From positions 496,001 to 560,000 of the forward strand of contig NZ_JACVCU010000002.1 of NCBI RefSeq assembly GCF_014518425.1: a stretch of DNA of 64,000 nt, in the 5' to 3' direction. Below the pieces are notes generated by a model. That model was not told the origin of the DNA and ran no database searches. It saw only the letters and a program-made list of their open reading frames with translations. Below, piece after piece: positions 46,912 through 57,029 of the stretch. Numbering within the stretch: the first letter of the stretch is position 1; each line of letters opens with the position of its first letter. The DNA comes from Terrabacter sp. MAHUQ-38 (lineage in GTDB: Bacteria > Actinomycetota > Actinomycetes > Actinomycetales > Dermatophilaceae). Position numbers and translations under genes: made by a program.

Positions 46912-47772
46912 TCAGGACTGGCGGTGTCGCCGCGGTCGTGGCTGGCAGACGGGACACGAGAACGACGAGCGGTTCATGAACTGCTCGCGGCGCATCGTCG
47001 CGCCGCACCGGTCGCACGGGGTGCCAGCGCGGCCGTAGGCGTGCAGCGACCGGTCGAAGTAGCCGCTCGCCCCGTTGACGTTGACGTAGAGCGCGTCGAA
47101 GCTCGTCCCGCCGTGCCCGAGCGCCTCGGACATGACGTCGCGGGCGTGGTCGAGGATGCGGGCCAGTGTCGGCTTGGTCAGCGCCGAGCAGAGGCGCTCG
47201 CCGTGCACCTTGGCGCGCCACAGAGCCTCGTCGGCGTAGATGTTGCCGATGCCCGAGACCAGGGACTGGTCGAGCAGGGCGCGCTTGACGGCGCTGTCAC
47301 GCTGCTTCATGCGGCGCACGACGGCCGCCTGGTCATAGGACGCCTCGAACGGGTCGGGCGCGATGTGGGCGACCGACTCGGGGATGCCGTCGCCTCCCAG
47401 CGGTGAGAGCGCGAGCCCGCCGAAGGTGCGCTGGTCGACGAACCGCAGCTGTGGTCCGCCGTCGGCGAAGTCGAACCGGGCGTGGCAGTGCTTCTCGAGC
47501 GGTGCGTCCGCCGGCTCGACGAGCATCTGCCCGCTCATGCCGAGGTGGACGATGAGGGCGTCCTCGCCGTCGAGGGCGAGCCAGAGGTACTTGCCGCGGC
47601 GGGAGGCCGCGGTCACGGTGACGTCGTGGAGGCGGGCCGCGAGGTCAGCGGGTCCGGGATCGTGGCGTCGGGCCACTCGCACGCCGGTGATGCGGGCGCG
47701 GGTCACGTGCCGGCCCACGACGTGGCTCTCGAGGCCACGCCGGACGACCTCGACCTCGGGAAGCTCGGGCAC
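46912..47772 (-). CDS. mutM: Formamidopyrimidine-DNA glycosylase
   Basis: MutM removes 8-oxoguanine and Fapy lesions. The mature N-terminal Pro-Glu ([15 protein letters not shown]) is the catalytic pair. The conserved Lys is in [15 protein letters not shown], the helix-two-turn-helix in [14 protein letters not shown], and a C-terminal zinc finger reads [24 protein letters not shown]. At 286 residues, length is normal. It lies six bases after rnc. Confidence 0.96.
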   Translation of the reverse strand: MPELPEVEVVRRGLESHVVGRHVTRARITGVRVARRHDPGPADLAARLHDVTVTAASRRGKYLWLALDGEDALIVHLGMSGQMLVEPADAPLEKHCHARFDFADGGPQLRFVDQRTFGGLALSPLGGDGIPESVAHIAPDPFEASYDQAAVVRRMKQRDSAVKRALLDQSLVSGIGNIYADEALWRAKVHGERLCSALTKPTLARILDHARDVMSEALGHGGTSFDALYVNVNGASGYFDRSLHAYGRAGTPCDRCGATMRREQFMNRSSFSCPVCQPRPRRHRQS

Positions 47773-47778
47773 GCCCGC

Positions 47779-48642
47779 TCAGGCCCGGCTGGGGGCCTCG
47801 GGCGAGGCCGGCGACGTGCGGCCGCCGCTGGACCCGTTGGACGCCGTCTTGGGCGCGGCGGAAGCAGCGTCGGACGCACCGATGGACGGGCCGTCGGAAC
47901 GGCGCTCGTCGAGCGTGTGCCACGCCTCCTTGGCGGCCTTCTGCTCGGCTTCCTTCTTGGAGCGGCCACGGCCCTCGCCGAGGACCTCCTCGCCGACGAC
48001 GACGCGGGCGTGGAACTCCTTCTCGTGGTCGGGGCCCTGCTCCCCCACGCGGTACTCCGGCGACCCGAGCGCGGCACCGGCAGCCATCTCCTGAAGGCTC
48101 GTCTTCCAGTCGAGGCCGGCGCCGAGCGTCGCGGCCTCCTCGATGAGCGGGTCGAAGTGGTGGTGCACGAAGCGCGCGGCGTCGTCGATGCCGGCGGACA
48201 GGAACACCGTGCCGATGAGCGCCTCGAGCGTGTCGGCGAGGATCGAGGCCTTGTCGCGCCCGCCCGTGGCCTCCTCGCCCTTGCCGAGCATGACGAACTC
48301 GCCGAGGTCGAACGTGCGCGCGACGTCGGCGAGCGCCCGCATGTTGACGACCGCCGCGCGCAGCTTGGCGAGCTGGCCCTCGGCGAGGTCCGGGTGCTCG
48401 CGGTACAGCGTCTCGGTCACGACGAGGCCCAGCACCGAGTCACCGAGGAACTCGAGGCGTTCGTTGTTGGGCAGTCCGCCGTTCTCGTACGCGTACGAGC
48501 GGTGCGTCAGGGCACGCAGCAGCAGCGGCTCGTCGATGTCCTGGCCGACCACCTCATGGAGGTGGGCGATCAGAGCATCGACGGGCCGCTGCGGCACAGC
48601 GGGAACACCCCCAGCGTCAACGTCGCTCACGGGGCTGCTCAC
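47779..48642 (-). CDS. rnc: Ribonuclease III
   Basis: RNase III processes rRNA and other double-stranded RNA. This 287-residue protein has the catalytic signature [18 protein letters not shown], a second acidic site in [20 protein letters not shown], and a C-terminal double-stranded RNA-binding domain ([11 protein letters not shown] to [18 protein letters not shown]). The final about 45 residues are a Ser/Ala/Gly-rich tail. GTG at 48642 is the family-consistent start, overlapping nothing; GTG at 48630 is possible. rpmF ends 7 bp upstream. Confidence 0.95.
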   Translation of the reverse strand: MSSPVSDVDAGGVPAVPQRPVDALIAHLHEVVGQDIDEPLLLRALTHRSYAYENGGLPNNERLEFLGDSVLGLVVTETLYREHPDLAEGQLAKLRAAVVNMRALADVARTFDLGEFVMLGKGEEATGGRDKASILADTLEALIGTVFLSAGIDDAARFVHHHFDPLIEEAATLGAGLDWKTSLQEMAAGAALGSPEYRVGEQGPDHEKEFHARVVVGEEVLGEGRGRSKKEAEQKAAKEAWHTLDERRSDGPSIGASDAASAAPKTASNGSSGGRTSPASPEAPSRA

Positions 48643-48649
48643 GGGGTGA

Positions 48650-48844
48650 TCAGGCCTGGTGCTCGGTGCGCTCGGCGACGGCGTAGTGACGGCCCTTGTA
48701 CGTGCCGCACGACGGGCACGCGATGTGCGGCTGGGCCGCGGCACCACACTGGGGGCACGTGGTCAGCGTCGTCGGCGTTGCCTTCCAGTTCGCGCGACGC
48801 GAACGGGTGTTGGAGCGCGACATCTTCCGCTTCGGGACAGCCAC
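48650..48844 (-). CDS. rpmF: 50S ribosomal protein L32
   Basis: This 64-residue protein has the L32 start [18 protein letters not shown] and two CxxC pairs (CPQC, CPSC) that bind zinc. The presence of all four Cys marks the zinc-dependent form. It lies one base downstream of the DUF177 gene, the usual pairing. GTG at 48844 follows AAGAGG. Confidence 0.96.
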   Translation of the reverse strand: MAVPKRKMSRSNTRSRRANWKATPTTLTTCPQCGAAAQPHIACPSCGTYKGRHYAVAERTEHQA

Positions 48845-48845
48845 G

Positions 48846-49421
48846 TCAGTTCCTCTTCTCTTGCGGGTCGTTCCCCAGCAGTCCGCTGAGGGACGACCAC
48901 CTCGGGTCGATCACTTCATGTTGGTGGTCCGGGTCCTCCGCGAGGTGCATCCCACACTCGGAACACAGCCCCGGGCAGTCCGGCCGGCACACTGGCTTGA
49001 ACGGCAGCGCCGGCACGACAGCGTCCCGGAGCACGGGCTCGAGGTCGATGAGGTCACCGACCAGCTCGTGCACCTCGTCCTCGTCCGAGTCGGCTCCCAC
49101 CTCGTGGTGGTGCGCCGCCCGGTCGGCGTAGGCGAACAGCTCCTGGAAGGTCCCGTCGACAACGAGCTCGACAGGATCCAGGCACCGCACGCAGGCGCCG
49201 GTCGCCGTGCCACTGACCGAACCCGTCACGAGGACGCCCTCCACGACGGACTCGAGCCGCACCTCGACCTCGACCGGGGACCCGGGCTTGATCGAGATGA
49301 CGTCGGTGCCGAGGTCGTCGGGCAACGTCACCGTGCGCTGGAGCTCCTGCATCGTGCCCGGTCGCCGGTTGAGCTCCCTGGTGTCGAGCACCAGTGGAGA
49401 ACGGGGATCGGGACGGTCCAT
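48846..49421 (-). CDS. DUF177 (YceD-like) protein
   Basis: This 191-residue member of the DUF177 family accompanies L32 in many bacteria and is linked to 23S rRNA accumulation. Motifs are [38 protein letters not shown] and the Cys-rich end [16 protein letters not shown] at 49421 is chosen since GGAG lies directly in front and TACTGT further upstream gives a short leader. Confidence 0.9.
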   Translation of the reverse strand: MDRPDPRSPLVLDTRELNRRPGTMQELQRTVTLPDDLGTDVISIKPGSPVEVEVRLESVVEGVLVTGSVSGTATGACVRCLDPVELVVDGTFQELFAYADRAAHHHEVGADSDEDEVHELVGDLIDLEPVLRDAVVPALPFKPVCRPDCPGLCSECGMHLAEDPDHQHEVIDPRWSSLSGLLGNDPQEKRN

Positions 49422-49510
49422 GACTCCTGCGCACAGTAGATGGTTCGGTCCGCGCCAAGACGGACGTGGACCGACGTCCAAGGCTACCGGAGGGGGACCC
49501 CGCGCCCAAA

Positions 49511-49999
49511 TCAGCCCAGGCGCTCCCGCAACGCGGCCAGGACGGCGTCCGGGACGAGGCCACTCACGTCGCCGCCGTAGCGCACGACCTCCTTGACGAG
49601 CGAGCTCGACACGTGCTGCAGCGTCGGGTCGGCCGCGATGAAGAGCGTCTCGACGCCGGTCAGGTGGTGGTTCATGTGCGCCATGGGCAGCTCGTAGGAG
49701 AAGTCGGTGCCCCCACGCAGGCCCTTGACCATCGCTGCGGCACCCACCTCACGGCACACGTCGACGACGAGAGTGCCGCCCCACGAACCGATGCGGACGT
49801 TGGGCAGGTGGCCGACGGACTGCTCGATCAGCGCCGTGCGCTCCTCGATGGTGAACGTCCCCTTCTTGCTCGGGTTGTGCAGGATCGCGACCACCACCTC
49901 GTCGAACAGCCGGCTCGCCCGGGTCACCACGTCGACGTGCCCGTTGGTGACAGGGTCGTAGGAACCGGGGCACACACACCGGCGCGCGTCGCTCGTCAC
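49511..49999 (-). CDS. coaD: Phosphopantetheine adenylyltransferase
   Basis: CoaD makes dephospho-CoA from 4'-phosphopantetheine and ATP. This 162-residue protein has the nucleotidyltransferase T/HxGH motif in PGSYDPVTNGHVDVVTRA, MVKGLRGGTDFSYELPMAHMN and VSSSLVKEVVRYGGDVSGLVP. GTG at 49999 is six bases after TAGGTT (leaderless). The distance to rsmD is 78 bp. Confidence 0.96.
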   Translation of the reverse strand: MTSDARRCVCPGSYDPVTNGHVDVVTRASRLFDEVVVAILHNPSKKGTFTIEERTALIEQSVGHLPNVRIGSWGGTLVVDVCREVGAAAMVKGLRGGTDFSYELPMAHMNHHLTGVETLFIAADPTLQHVSSSLVKEVVRYGGDVSGLVPDAVLAALRERLG

Positions 50000-50077
50000 G
50001 CGCCCAACCTACCGTCCGGGCGCTCGGGGACCCCGCAGCCGAGGCCCCGGCCGCCGCGCGGGTCGTCGGCGGCGGTC

Positions 50078-50659
50078 TCACGCGACGACATCGTTGGGCC
50101 GAGGCTCGGCGAACCACATCGTCGTCTCCCCGTAGCGCTTCTCGCCCGACAGCTCGAGCCCGCCGGGCCAGGTCGGCTGGGGCGACCGGCTCGAGCGCTC
50201 GACCACGACGAACGCCTCGGGCGCGAGCCACTCCTTCTCGACGAGACATGCCAGCACGGCAGCCAGCGACTCCTCCGAGACGTCATAGGGCGGGTCGAGC
50301 AGGACGAGGTCCATCCGGGCACCGGCCGGGGGCCCGGCCGCGAGAGCTCGTTCGACGGTGTCGGTGAGCAGCCGCACGTGAGGGTGCCCCACGACTCCGA
50401 CGTTGGCCCGGATGACCTTGGCGGCGGACTTGTGCGACTCGACGAGCAGCACGAGGGCGGCGCCGCGGCTCGCTGCCTCGAGCCCCAGTGCACCCGAGCC
50501 GGCATACAGGTCGAGCACGTTCGTGCCATCGAGCAGCCCGCGGTGCTCGAGGCGGCTGAAGAGGGCCTCGCGGACTCGGTCGGACGTCGGTCTCGTCGAC
50601 GAGCCAGGGGGCGTCTGGAGCCTCCTGCCGCCGGCGCTGCCGCTGATGATGCGCGTCAT
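50078..50659 (-). CDS. rsmD: 16S rRNA (guanine966-N2)-methyltransferase RsmD
   Basis: This 193-residue SAM-dependent enzyme has MTRIISGSAGGRRLQTP, RPTSDRVREALFSRLE, the SAM-binding NVLDLYAGSGALGLEAASRG and the catalytic LLDPPYDV (D/N-PPY). It lies immediately after recG (one base between them), an arrangement conserved in actinobacteria next to coaD. Confidence 0.95.
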   Translation of the reverse strand: MTRIISGSAGGRRLQTPPGSSTRPTSDRVREALFSRLEHRGLLDGTNVLDLYAGSGALGLEAASRGAALVLLVESHKSAAKVIRANVGVVGHPHVRLLTDTVERALAAGPPAGARMDLVLLDPPYDVSEESLAAVLACLVEKEWLAPEAFVVVERSSRSPQPTWPGGLELSGEKRYGETTMWFAEPRPNDVVA

Positions 50660-50660
50660 C

Positions 50661-52901
50661 TCAGCCCCGTTCGAGCCAGGCGGCCTGGTCCTCGTCGAGG
50701 CGCGTCGCGACGGCGGCCGCGAGCGCCGGGTGGGCCCGCAGGTCAGGGTCGTCGCCGACGAGTGCGAACGCGTCCTCGCGGGCATCGGCGATGATCTGCT
50801 CGTCCTCGACCCGTCCGAGCCGCAGGTGGCGCACCGAGTTGCCGCGCCCGCTCTGACGAGCGCCGAGGACGTCTCCCTCGCGGCGCATCACGAGGTCGGC
50901 CCGGGCGAGCTCGAAGCCGTCGTTGGTGGCGGCGACCTGGTCGAGGCGCTCGACAGCACGCTCGCCCGCGCCCTGGGTCATGAGCAGGCAGAGTCCCGGC
51001 ACCGAGCCACGGCCGACGCGGCCGCGCAGCTGGTGCAGCTGGGAGATGCCGAACCGGTCGGCGTCGACGACGACCATGACGGATGCGTTGGGCACGTCGA
51101 CGCCGACCTCGATGACTGTCGTCGCGACGAGGACGTCGATCTCGCCGGCCGAGAAGGCGCGCATGGTCGCGTCCTTGGCATCCGCGTCCAGGCGGCCGTG
51201 GAGCACCTCGATGCGGAGCCCGTCGAGGGCCGGCGTGGCGCGCAGCGTGCTCAGCATGGCGTAGACGCCGGTGAGCTCACGCTCGGGAACCTCACTGTCG
51301 TCGTCTCCGCCCCAGTCGTCCCACCCGGCGTCCTCGTCGGACGAGTCGCGGCTGCCGGCCGCCCCAGTGATCGCGTCGTGGTCGACGTCGCCGATGCGCG
51401 GGCACACGACGTACGCCTGGTGTCCCTTCGCGACCTCCTCGGCCACCCGCCGCCAGGTGCGCTCGACCCAGCCCGGCCGGTCTGCGTCGACGACGTGCGT
51501 CGCGATCGGGGAACGGCCCTTGGGCAGCTCGCGGAGCGTCGAGGTCTCCATGTCGCCGAAGACGGTCATGGCGACCGTGCGTGGGATCGGCGTGGCAGTC
51601 ATGACCAGCACGTGTGGCGGACGGACCCCCTTCTCACGCAACGCGTCTCGCTGCTCGACGCCGAAGCGGTGCTGTTCGTCGACCACGACGAGGGCGAGGT
51701 CGGCGAACTGCACGTGCTTCTGGATGAGCGCATGCGTGCCGACGACGATCCCCGCCTCGCCCGAGGCCGCGTCGAGCAGGGCGCGCCGGCGGACACCGAC
51801 GCTCTGGCTGCCGGTGAGCAGGGCCACTGTGGTGCCGAACTCGGCGCCGCCGAGCATTCCGCCCTGAGCGAGGTCGCCGAGCATCGTCGTGATCGACCTG
51901 TGGTGCTGTGCGGCGAGGACCTCGGTGGGCGCGAGGAGCGCTGCCTGGCCACCCGCGTCGATGGCGGCGAGCATGGCGCGCAGCGCCACCACCGTCTTGC
52001 CCGAGCCGACCTCGCCCTGCAGGAGCCGGTGCATCGGACGGTCGGACGCCAGCTCGGACGCGAGCACCTCCCCGACCTCGAGCTGGCCCGCCGTGAGCTC
52101 GAACGGCAGCCGTGCGTCGAAGGCGGCCAGCAGCCCGCCGGGCCGTGGGGGCCGGGGCGTCGCGAGCTCGGACTCGGCGGCCTTGCGGCGCTGGGCGAGA
52201 ATCGTCTGGAGGACGAACGCCTCGTCGTACTTCAGGCGCTCGAGCCCCCGAGAGGGAAGGTCGTCGACGGCGGGCCGATGGACGAGCTCGAGGGCGACCG
52301 CACGGTCGACGAGACCGCGCGCTGCGCGTACGTCGTCGGGCACCGGCTCGCGGATGCGGTCGACCGTGTCGAGGGCCGTGTGCACGAGCTTGCGCAGCCG
52401 AAGGGAGTTCAGCTTGCCCGTCGTGGAGTACACGGGGACCCGGTGCGTGCGGTACCACTCGACGGCGGCCTCGCCCTGCTCGTCGTCCTCGAAGAGCTCG
52501 TACTCCGGGTGGGTCAGCTGCAGGCGCCGTCCGTAGGCGCCGATCGTGCCGACGAAGAAGCCGCGCACGCCGGGGAGGAGCTTCTTCTCGTGGCCGTACG
52601 CGTTGAAGAACGTCACGTCGAGCTCGTTGCCGCGGTCGTCGCCGATGACGACGGTCAGCATCTTGCCGCGTCGGTTGCGCATGGCGCGCGACGACGCGCG
52701 TTTGACCTCGGCCACGACGAGGACGTCCTCGCTGACGTGGACCGACGACAGGTCGGTGAGCTGGCCGGGCCGGACGTAGCGGCGCGGGACGAACTCGAAG
52801 AGGTCTCCGACGCTCTGGATGCCCTTGGTGCGGGCGAGCTGCTCGGCATCGGGCTTCTTGAGCAGCTTGGTGAGGGGCGAGTCCTCGGTCAGGGCGGGCA
52901 C
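50661..52901 (-). CDS. recG: ATP-dependent DNA helicase RecG
   Basis: RecG remodels stalled forks and branched DNA. This 746-residue protein has an N-terminal wedge/OB domain (RRYVRPGQLTDLSSVHVSEDVLVVAEVKR), then superfamily 2 motifs: Walker A LLQGEVGSGKTVVALRAM, LAPTEVLAAQH, DEQHRFGVEQR, VMTATPIPRTVAMTVFGD, VEVGVDVPNASVMVV and QLRGRVGRGSVPGLCLL. Length is normal for actinobacteria. It follows the DAK2 gene by four bases. Confidence 0.97.
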   Translation of the reverse strand: MPALTEDSPLTKLLKKPDAEQLARTKGIQSVGDLFEFVPRRYVRPGQLTDLSSVHVSEDVLVVAEVKRASSRAMRNRRGKMLTVVIGDDRGNELDVTFFNAYGHEKKLLPGVRGFFVGTIGAYGRRLQLTHPEYELFEDDEQGEAAVEWYRTHRVPVYSTTGKLNSLRLRKLVHTALDTVDRIREPVPDDVRAARGLVDRAVALELVHRPAVDDLPSRGLERLKYDEAFVLQTILAQRRKAAESELATPRPPRPGGLLAAFDARLPFELTAGQLEVGEVLASELASDRPMHRLLQGEVGSGKTVVALRAMLAAIDAGGQAALLAPTEVLAAQHHRSITTMLGDLAQGGMLGGAEFGTTVALLTGSQSVGVRRRALLDAASGEAGIVVGTHALIQKHVQFADLALVVVDEQHRFGVEQRDALREKGVRPPHVLVMTATPIPRTVAMTVFGDMETSTLRELPKGRSPIATHVVDADRPGWVERTWRRVAEEVAKGHQAYVVCPRIGDVDHDAITGAAGSRDSSDEDAGWDDWGGDDDSEVPERELTGVYAMLSTLRATPALDGLRIEVLHGRLDADAKDATMRAFSAGEIDVLVATTVIEVGVDVPNASVMVVVDADRFGISQLHQLRGRVGRGSVPGLCLLMTQGAGERAVERLDQVAATNDGFELARADLVMRREGDVLGARQSGRGNSVRHLRLGRVEDEQIIADAREDAFALVGDDPDLRAHPALAAAVATRLDEDQAAWLERG

Positions 52902-52905
52902 GGCG

Positions 52906-54651
52906 TCACTCCACCCCGAGCAGCACGGAGTAGACCGCCTGCCCGCCGTCGATGAGGGAGACCTCGATGCCGTGGTGGGCGCCGCGCGCTTCGGCGGTGA
53001 CGGCGTCGAGCAGGCCCTCGGGCGCGTCGAGCCCGGCGACGACGGTCACGAGCTCGCCACCACTGCCGAGGAGGCGCCGCACGACGTCGCGTGCGACGTC
53101 GAGCTCGTCGGAGCCGACGATGACCACGTCGCCGTCGACGACGCCCAGGACGTCGCCCGGACGACAGGGTCCGCCGCTCGTCAACGCCACCCGGTTGGCG
53201 ACCGTGACGCCGCCGTGGCGCGTCGCGGACGCGGCCGCCTGCATGGCGAGCACATTGGAGGCCGACGGCGCGGTCGGCTCGAACACGGCGAGGGCCGCGA
53301 TGCCCTGCACCGCGGTGCGCACGTGCACGAGGTGGGCCTCGATGCCGTCGTCGGCGACAGCCCGGACCGCCGCCGCGGCGGCGAGGAGGGTGTCACCGTC
53401 GTTGGGCAGCACGACGACGCCGGAGGCCCCCCGGGCGTGCTGCTCGCGGATCGCGTCGATGAGGCTCCCGGTCGAGGCGCGGCGACCCGGGCCCGAGCGC
53501 ACGACGACCGCGCCGGCCTCCTCGAACAGGGCCTCGAGCCCCACACCGGCCGTGCACGCGACGATCGCGGTCCCGGAGGGTGGGGACGCCGGGTGCCCGT
53601 GGGTGTGGTGGGGGCGGTCGTCGAGTCGGTGGTTCTCGGTCAGCCGGGTGATGCGGACGCGGTGCGGCCGGCCCGCGTCGATACCGGCCTCGACCGCGGC
53701 TCCGGCGTCGTCGACGTGGGCGTGGACGTTCCACTCGCCGTCGCCCCCGACGACGAGCACGGAGTCCCCCAGCTCGACGAGGCGGTGGCGCAGGGCCTCG
53801 ACGGCGTCGTCGTCGCAGTCGCGCAGCAGGTACATCACCTCGAACTCGGGGATGGCCCGGTCGTCGTCGACGACGGGGCGGGCAGCGGTGAGCGCGGCGC
53901 TCGCCGCGTCGGGTCGCAGCCGGGCGCGGCGGTCGGCCGAGTCGGAGCCGGAGCTGGCGCGCTGCCCGGCACAGACGCGCTCGAGGCACTCGAGGAGGAC
54001 GACGAGACCGGCGCCGCCGGCGTCGACGACCCCGGCCCGGGCCAGGACCTCGAGCTGCTCGGGCGTGCGCTCGAGGGCCTCACGTGAGGCCTTCAGGGCA
54101 GCGAGCGCGACGGCGTGGACGCCGACGTCGGGGTCGCCCGAGGCGGCGTCCTCGCCCGAGGCGGCGTCCTCACCCGAGACGGCACGGGTGGCCGCCTCGG
54201 CCATCGCACTGGCGACCGAGAGGATCGTGCCCTCCTTGGGGTCGGTCACCGCCTGCCGCGCCCGCGACTCGGCATGCCGCAGCCCCTCGGCGAGGACGCG
54301 TCCGCCGATCTCCGCAGACCCGGCGCACCCCTCGGCCAACCCACGGGCGAGCTGGCTGAGGATGACGCCGGAGTTGCCCCGCGCCGTCCAGAGCAGGTGC
54401 TTGGCGAACACCGCGAGCAGCGCGTCGGCGGTCATGACGTCCGCGGCGGCGAGCGTCCTCTCGACCGCACCGTCGAAGGTCAGGTAGAGGTTGGTGCCCG
54501 TGTCCCCGTCTGGGACCGGGAACACGTTGAGCGCGTCGATCTCGGCACGACGGGCAGCGAAGAGCGAGCGCGTCAGCACGGCCCACCGGCGCACGGCGAC
54601 GAGGTCGAGCACGGTGAGGGGCCCGTCGGGCGGCGGCGCGGCGCCGGGCAT
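52906..54651 (-). CDS. DAK2/FakA-like kinase domain protein
   Basis: This 581-residue protein has an N-terminal DAK2 domain with NVFPVPDGDTGTNLYLTFDGA (Mg-ATP Asp residues) and LLWTARGNSGVILSQLARGL, and a C-terminal DAK1-like half (FEVMYLLRDCDDDAVEALRHRL, IVACTAGVGLEALFEEAGA, VVVLPNDGDTLLAA). This is the FakA architecture; FakA phosphorylates fatty acids held by DegV/FakB proteins. Residues near 180-195 contain an exact seven-codon duplication (SGEDAASGEDAASG), a possible length-variable site. Strong AGGAGG precedes ATG 54651. It is paired with recG as in mycobacteria. Confidence 0.88.
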   Translation of the reverse strand: MPGAAPPPDGPLTVLDLVAVRRWAVLTRSLFAARRAEIDALNVFPVPDGDTGTNLYLTFDGAVERTLAAADVMTADALLAVFAKHLLWTARGNSGVILSQLARGLAEGCAGSAEIGGRVLAEGLRHAESRARQAVTDPKEGTILSVASAMAEAATRAVSGEDAASGEDAASGDPDVGVHAVALAALKASREALERTPEQLEVLARAGVVDAGGAGLVVLLECLERVCAGQRASSGSDSADRRARLRPDAASAALTAARPVVDDDRAIPEFEVMYLLRDCDDDAVEALRHRLVELGDSVLVVGGDGEWNVHAHVDDAGAAVEAGIDAGRPHRVRITRLTENHRLDDRPHHTHGHPASPPSGTAIVACTAGVGLEALFEEAGAVVVRSGPGRRASTGSLIDAIREQHARGASGVVVLPNDGDTLLAAAAAVRAVADDGIEAHLVHVRTAVQGIAALAVFEPTAPSASNVLAMQAAASATRHGGVTVANRVALTSGGPCRPGDVLGVVDGDVVIVGSDELDVARDVVRRLLGSGGELVTVVAGLDAPEGLLDAVTAEARGAHHGIEVSLIDGGQAVYSVLLGVE

Positions 54652-54794
54652 CGGTCCTCCTGGCTCGTCGTGCTGGAAATCGGGCTCGCCGATGCTCGGC
54701 AGGCTAGCGCCTCCCCCAGACGGTCGCATGCACCGGACGGGGTGCCCGCTTCTCGAAGCCCTCCCCGCGGCCGGGTCGGACTACCTTGGGCCCT

Positions 54795-55571
54795 GTGTCG
54801 AGCGCCTCCACCACCTACCACCGCAAGTCGTGGCCCAGCGCCCCGCCCGGCTTCTACGAGGTCGAGGCCGCCGGCCTGCGCTGGCTCGCCGAGGCGCAGC
54901 CACTCGGTGGCGCACGTGTCGTAGAGGTCCGCGACATCGGTCCCGACCACATCGACGTGGCTCGTCTCCACGCGGCCCGGCCCACTCCCGAGGCTGCTGA
55001 GGCTCTCGGGCGCGGCCTGGCGGTCACGCACGGCATGGGCGCCCCGGCGTTCGGTTCTCCCCCACCCGACTGGACGGGTGACTCGTGGATCGGGCGGCAG
55101 CCCCAGCCCAACCACCCGACCGCGACGTGGGGCCTGTTCTACGCCGAGCAGCGGGTGCGTCCGTTCGTGCGCCGCGCCGTCGACCGTGGCCACCTCGATG
55201 CCGCCGGGGCCCGGGTCGTCGACCGGGTCTGCGACCGCCTCGCGTCCGGCGACTTCGACGACGACCTCCCACCCGCCCGCATCCACGGCGACCTGTGGTC
55301 GGGCAACGTCGTGTTCACCCGCGACGGAGCGGTCCTCATCGACCCGGCGGCGCACGGCGGGCACGGCCTCACCGACCTGGCGATGCTCGCCCTCTTCGGC
55401 TGCCCCGGGCTCGACCTCATCGGCGCTGCGTACGCGGAGGCCGCGGGCCTGACGCCGGGCTGGCGAGCGCTCATCGAGCTGCACCAGCTGCACCCGCTCG
55501 CGACGCACGCCTCGTCCCACGGCCAGCCGTATGCCGTCCAGCTCGTCGACGCGGCCCGAGCCTTCGTCTGA
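54795..55571 (+). CDS. Fructosamine kinase-like phosphotransferase
   Basis: This 258-residue protein kinase-fold enzyme has [21 protein letters not shown] (catalytic Asp and Asn) and [23 protein letters not shown] (Mg-binding Asp), the usual fructosamine-3-kinase pattern, plus [18 protein letters not shown]. It is slightly shorter than the roughly 290-residue family norm, mainly at the N-terminal lobe. GTG at 54795 follows TACCTT by seven bases (leaderless). It is divergent from the DAK2 gene. Confidence 0.85.
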   Translation: MSSASTTYHRKSWPSAPPGFYEVEAAGLRWLAEAQPLGGARVVEVRDIGPDHIDVARLHAARPTPEAAEALGRGLAVTHGMGAPAFGSPPPDWTGDSWIGRQPQPNHPTATWGLFYAEQRVRPFVRRAVDRGHLDAAGARVVDRVCDRLASGDFDDDLPPARIHGDLWSGNVVFTRDGAVLIDPAAHGGHGLTDLAMLALFGCPGLDLIGAAYAEAAGLTPGWRALIELHQLHPLATHASSHGQPYAVQLVDAARAFV

Positions 55572-55598
55572 GGCGCCGGAGCCGGCGGCCCGGCCGTT

Positions 55599-55628
55599 TT
55601 GTCGTCCCGGCGGCTCGTCGGCTACTCT
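55599..55628 (+). promoter_or_regulatory. Putative rpmB promoter
   Basis: TTGTCG and TACTCT are separated by 18 bp. The leader to rpmB would be about 105 nt. Confidence 0.45.
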
Positions 55629-55738
55629 TGACCGGTTCCCCCCGTACACCTCGGGGTGACGTGCGCCCTCGCGTGCGTCGGCCCCGTCTCAGTGGTGGAG
55701 CTCAGCACTTCGTCAACATCGAATTTCAGGAGATACCC

Positions 55739-55927
55739 GTGGCTGCCAACTGCGACGTCTGCGGCAAGGGACCGAGCTTCGGTCACAACATCTCGCACTC
55801 GCACCGCCGCACCAAGCGCCGCTGGAACCCCAACATCCAGCGCGTTCGGACGCTGGTGGACGGTGTGACGCCGAAGCGACTCAACGTCTGCACCTCCTGC
55901 CTCAAGGCGGGCAAGGTCGTTCGCTGA
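55739..55927 (+). CDS. rpmB: 50S ribosomal protein L28
   Basis: This 62-residue protein has [34 protein letters not shown] and [11 protein letters not shown]. The two CxxC pairs mark the zinc-binding form. GTG at 55739 follows AGGAG by eight bases; the longer upstream frame is an unrelated reading of the kinase gene. It has its own promoter and terminator. Confidence 0.96.
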   Translation: MAANCDVCGKGPSFGHNISHSHRRTKRRWNPNIQRVRTLVDGVTPKRLNVCTSCLKAGKVVR

Positions 55928-55945
55928 ACGTCCCTCACCAACGCT

Positions 55946-55973
55946 GAAGGCCGGTCCCTCGGGACCGGCCTTC
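55946..55973 (+). terminator. rpmB terminator
   Basis: A perfect 13-bp stem (GAAGGCCGGTCCC with its complement) has a 2-nt centre and is followed by a short T/C-rich stretch. It starts 19 bp past the rpmB stop. Confidence 0.85.
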
Positions 55974-56060
55974 TTCGTACCCTCTGGACTGCCGAGTCGA
56001 GGCGACTCCTCGCGCCCGGGCGCGACGGCATACCTCGAACCGCTGGGGAAGCGGCAGCCG

Positions 56061-57029
56061 TCACGCGCCGCTGAAGTGGTCCCAGCCGGTGTGGCTGACC
56101 ACCCGTCCGGCGACGAGGATCCCCGGCTCCTCGCCCGCCGCCGGCGCGCGGACCTGTCCGACGGCGCGCCACCCGTCGGGCAGCACACCGGCCGGGAACG
56201 TCGCGAGGAGCGAGTGCTCCTCCCCGCCGGCAAGCACGCAGTCGAGCGCGGCCTCGGCGCCCAGGGCGTCGGTGAGCACCTCGACGAACGGCGCGAGGTC
56301 CGCGGGAGCGAGGTCGATGACCACGCCGCTCGATCGGGCGATGCGGCCTCCGTCACGGAGCAGTCCGTCACTCAGGTCGAGCATCGACGTCGCTCCGGCG
56401 GCTGCGGCCGCCGGGCCGGCGGCCAGGGGCGGCTCGGGGCGGCGCTGGCGGGCCACCGCGTTCGGGTGGCGGTCGGCGTGACCGGCCTGCAGCAGGCGCA
56501 GCCCGGCGTCGGCGAGCCCCAGCGACCCGCAGACGGCGAGCACGTCGCCGTCGCGCGCCCCCGAGCGGAGCACGGGCTCGCCGTCGAGTCGGCCGAGCGC
56601 GGTCACGGACACCATGACGACGCCGGCGGGAGCGGACGAGAGGTCGCCGCCCAGCACCGCGACTCCAGCGGCGACGCAGGCCTCGGCGACACCGGCCACG
56701 TGGTCGAGGACCCACTCGAGCGACAGCTCGGGGTCGGCGACGAGCGTGACGAGCACGCCGGTCGGGTGTCCGCCCATGGCCGCGACGTCGGCGAGGTTCT
56801 GGGCGATCACCTTGTGACCGATGTCGGCACCCGAGGACCACGCGTCGAGCCAGTCACGACCGAGCACGACCGTGTCGGTCGTCGCGATGGTGCGTTCGGA
56901 GGTCCGCAGGACCGCGGCGTCGTCACCGGGCGGGACGAGCAGCTCGTCGGTCACCCCGAAGGTCGGCAGGATCCGTCCGAGCAGCTGGTCCTCGTCGAGC
57001 GACCGCAGCGGCGTGCCACCCGTCATCAT
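56061..57029 (-). CDS. thiL: Thiamine-monophosphate kinase
   Basis: ThiL makes thiamine diphosphate from thiamine monophosphate and ATP. This 322-residue protein of the PurM/AIR-synthase fold has PPGDDAAVLRTSERTIATTDTVV, GHKVIAQNLADVAAMGGHPTGVLVTL, VLGGDLSSAPAGVVMVSVTALG, MLDLSDGLLRDGGRIA and AGGEEHSLLATFP. ATG at 57029 is the family-like start, though no Shine-Dalgarno is seen; GTG at 57062 with AAAGGG about 10 bases upstream is the alternative. No TPP riboswitch is visible upstream. Confidence 0.93.
   Translation of the reverse strand: MMTGGTPLRSLDEDQLLGRILPTFGVTDELLVPPGDDAAVLRTSERTIATTDTVVLGRDWLDAWSSGADIGHKVIAQNLADVAAMGGHPTGVLVTLVADPELSLEWVLDHVAGVAEACVAAGVAVLGGDLSSAPAGVVMVSVTALGRLDGEPVLRSGARDGDVLAVCGSLGLADAGLRLLQAGHADRHPNAVARQRRPEPPLAAGPAAAAAGATSMLDLSDGLLRDGGRIARSSGVVIDLAPADLAPFVEVLTDALGAEAALDCVLAGGEEHSLLATFPAGVLPDGWRAVGQVRAPAAGEEPGILVAGRVVSHTGWDHFSGA

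Noticed and set aside
54121-54185. Tandem repeat in the DAK2 gene as a possible regulatory array.
   Set aside because: It is a 21-bp in-frame duplication encoding SGEDAAS-type residues, better explained as a coding length variation.
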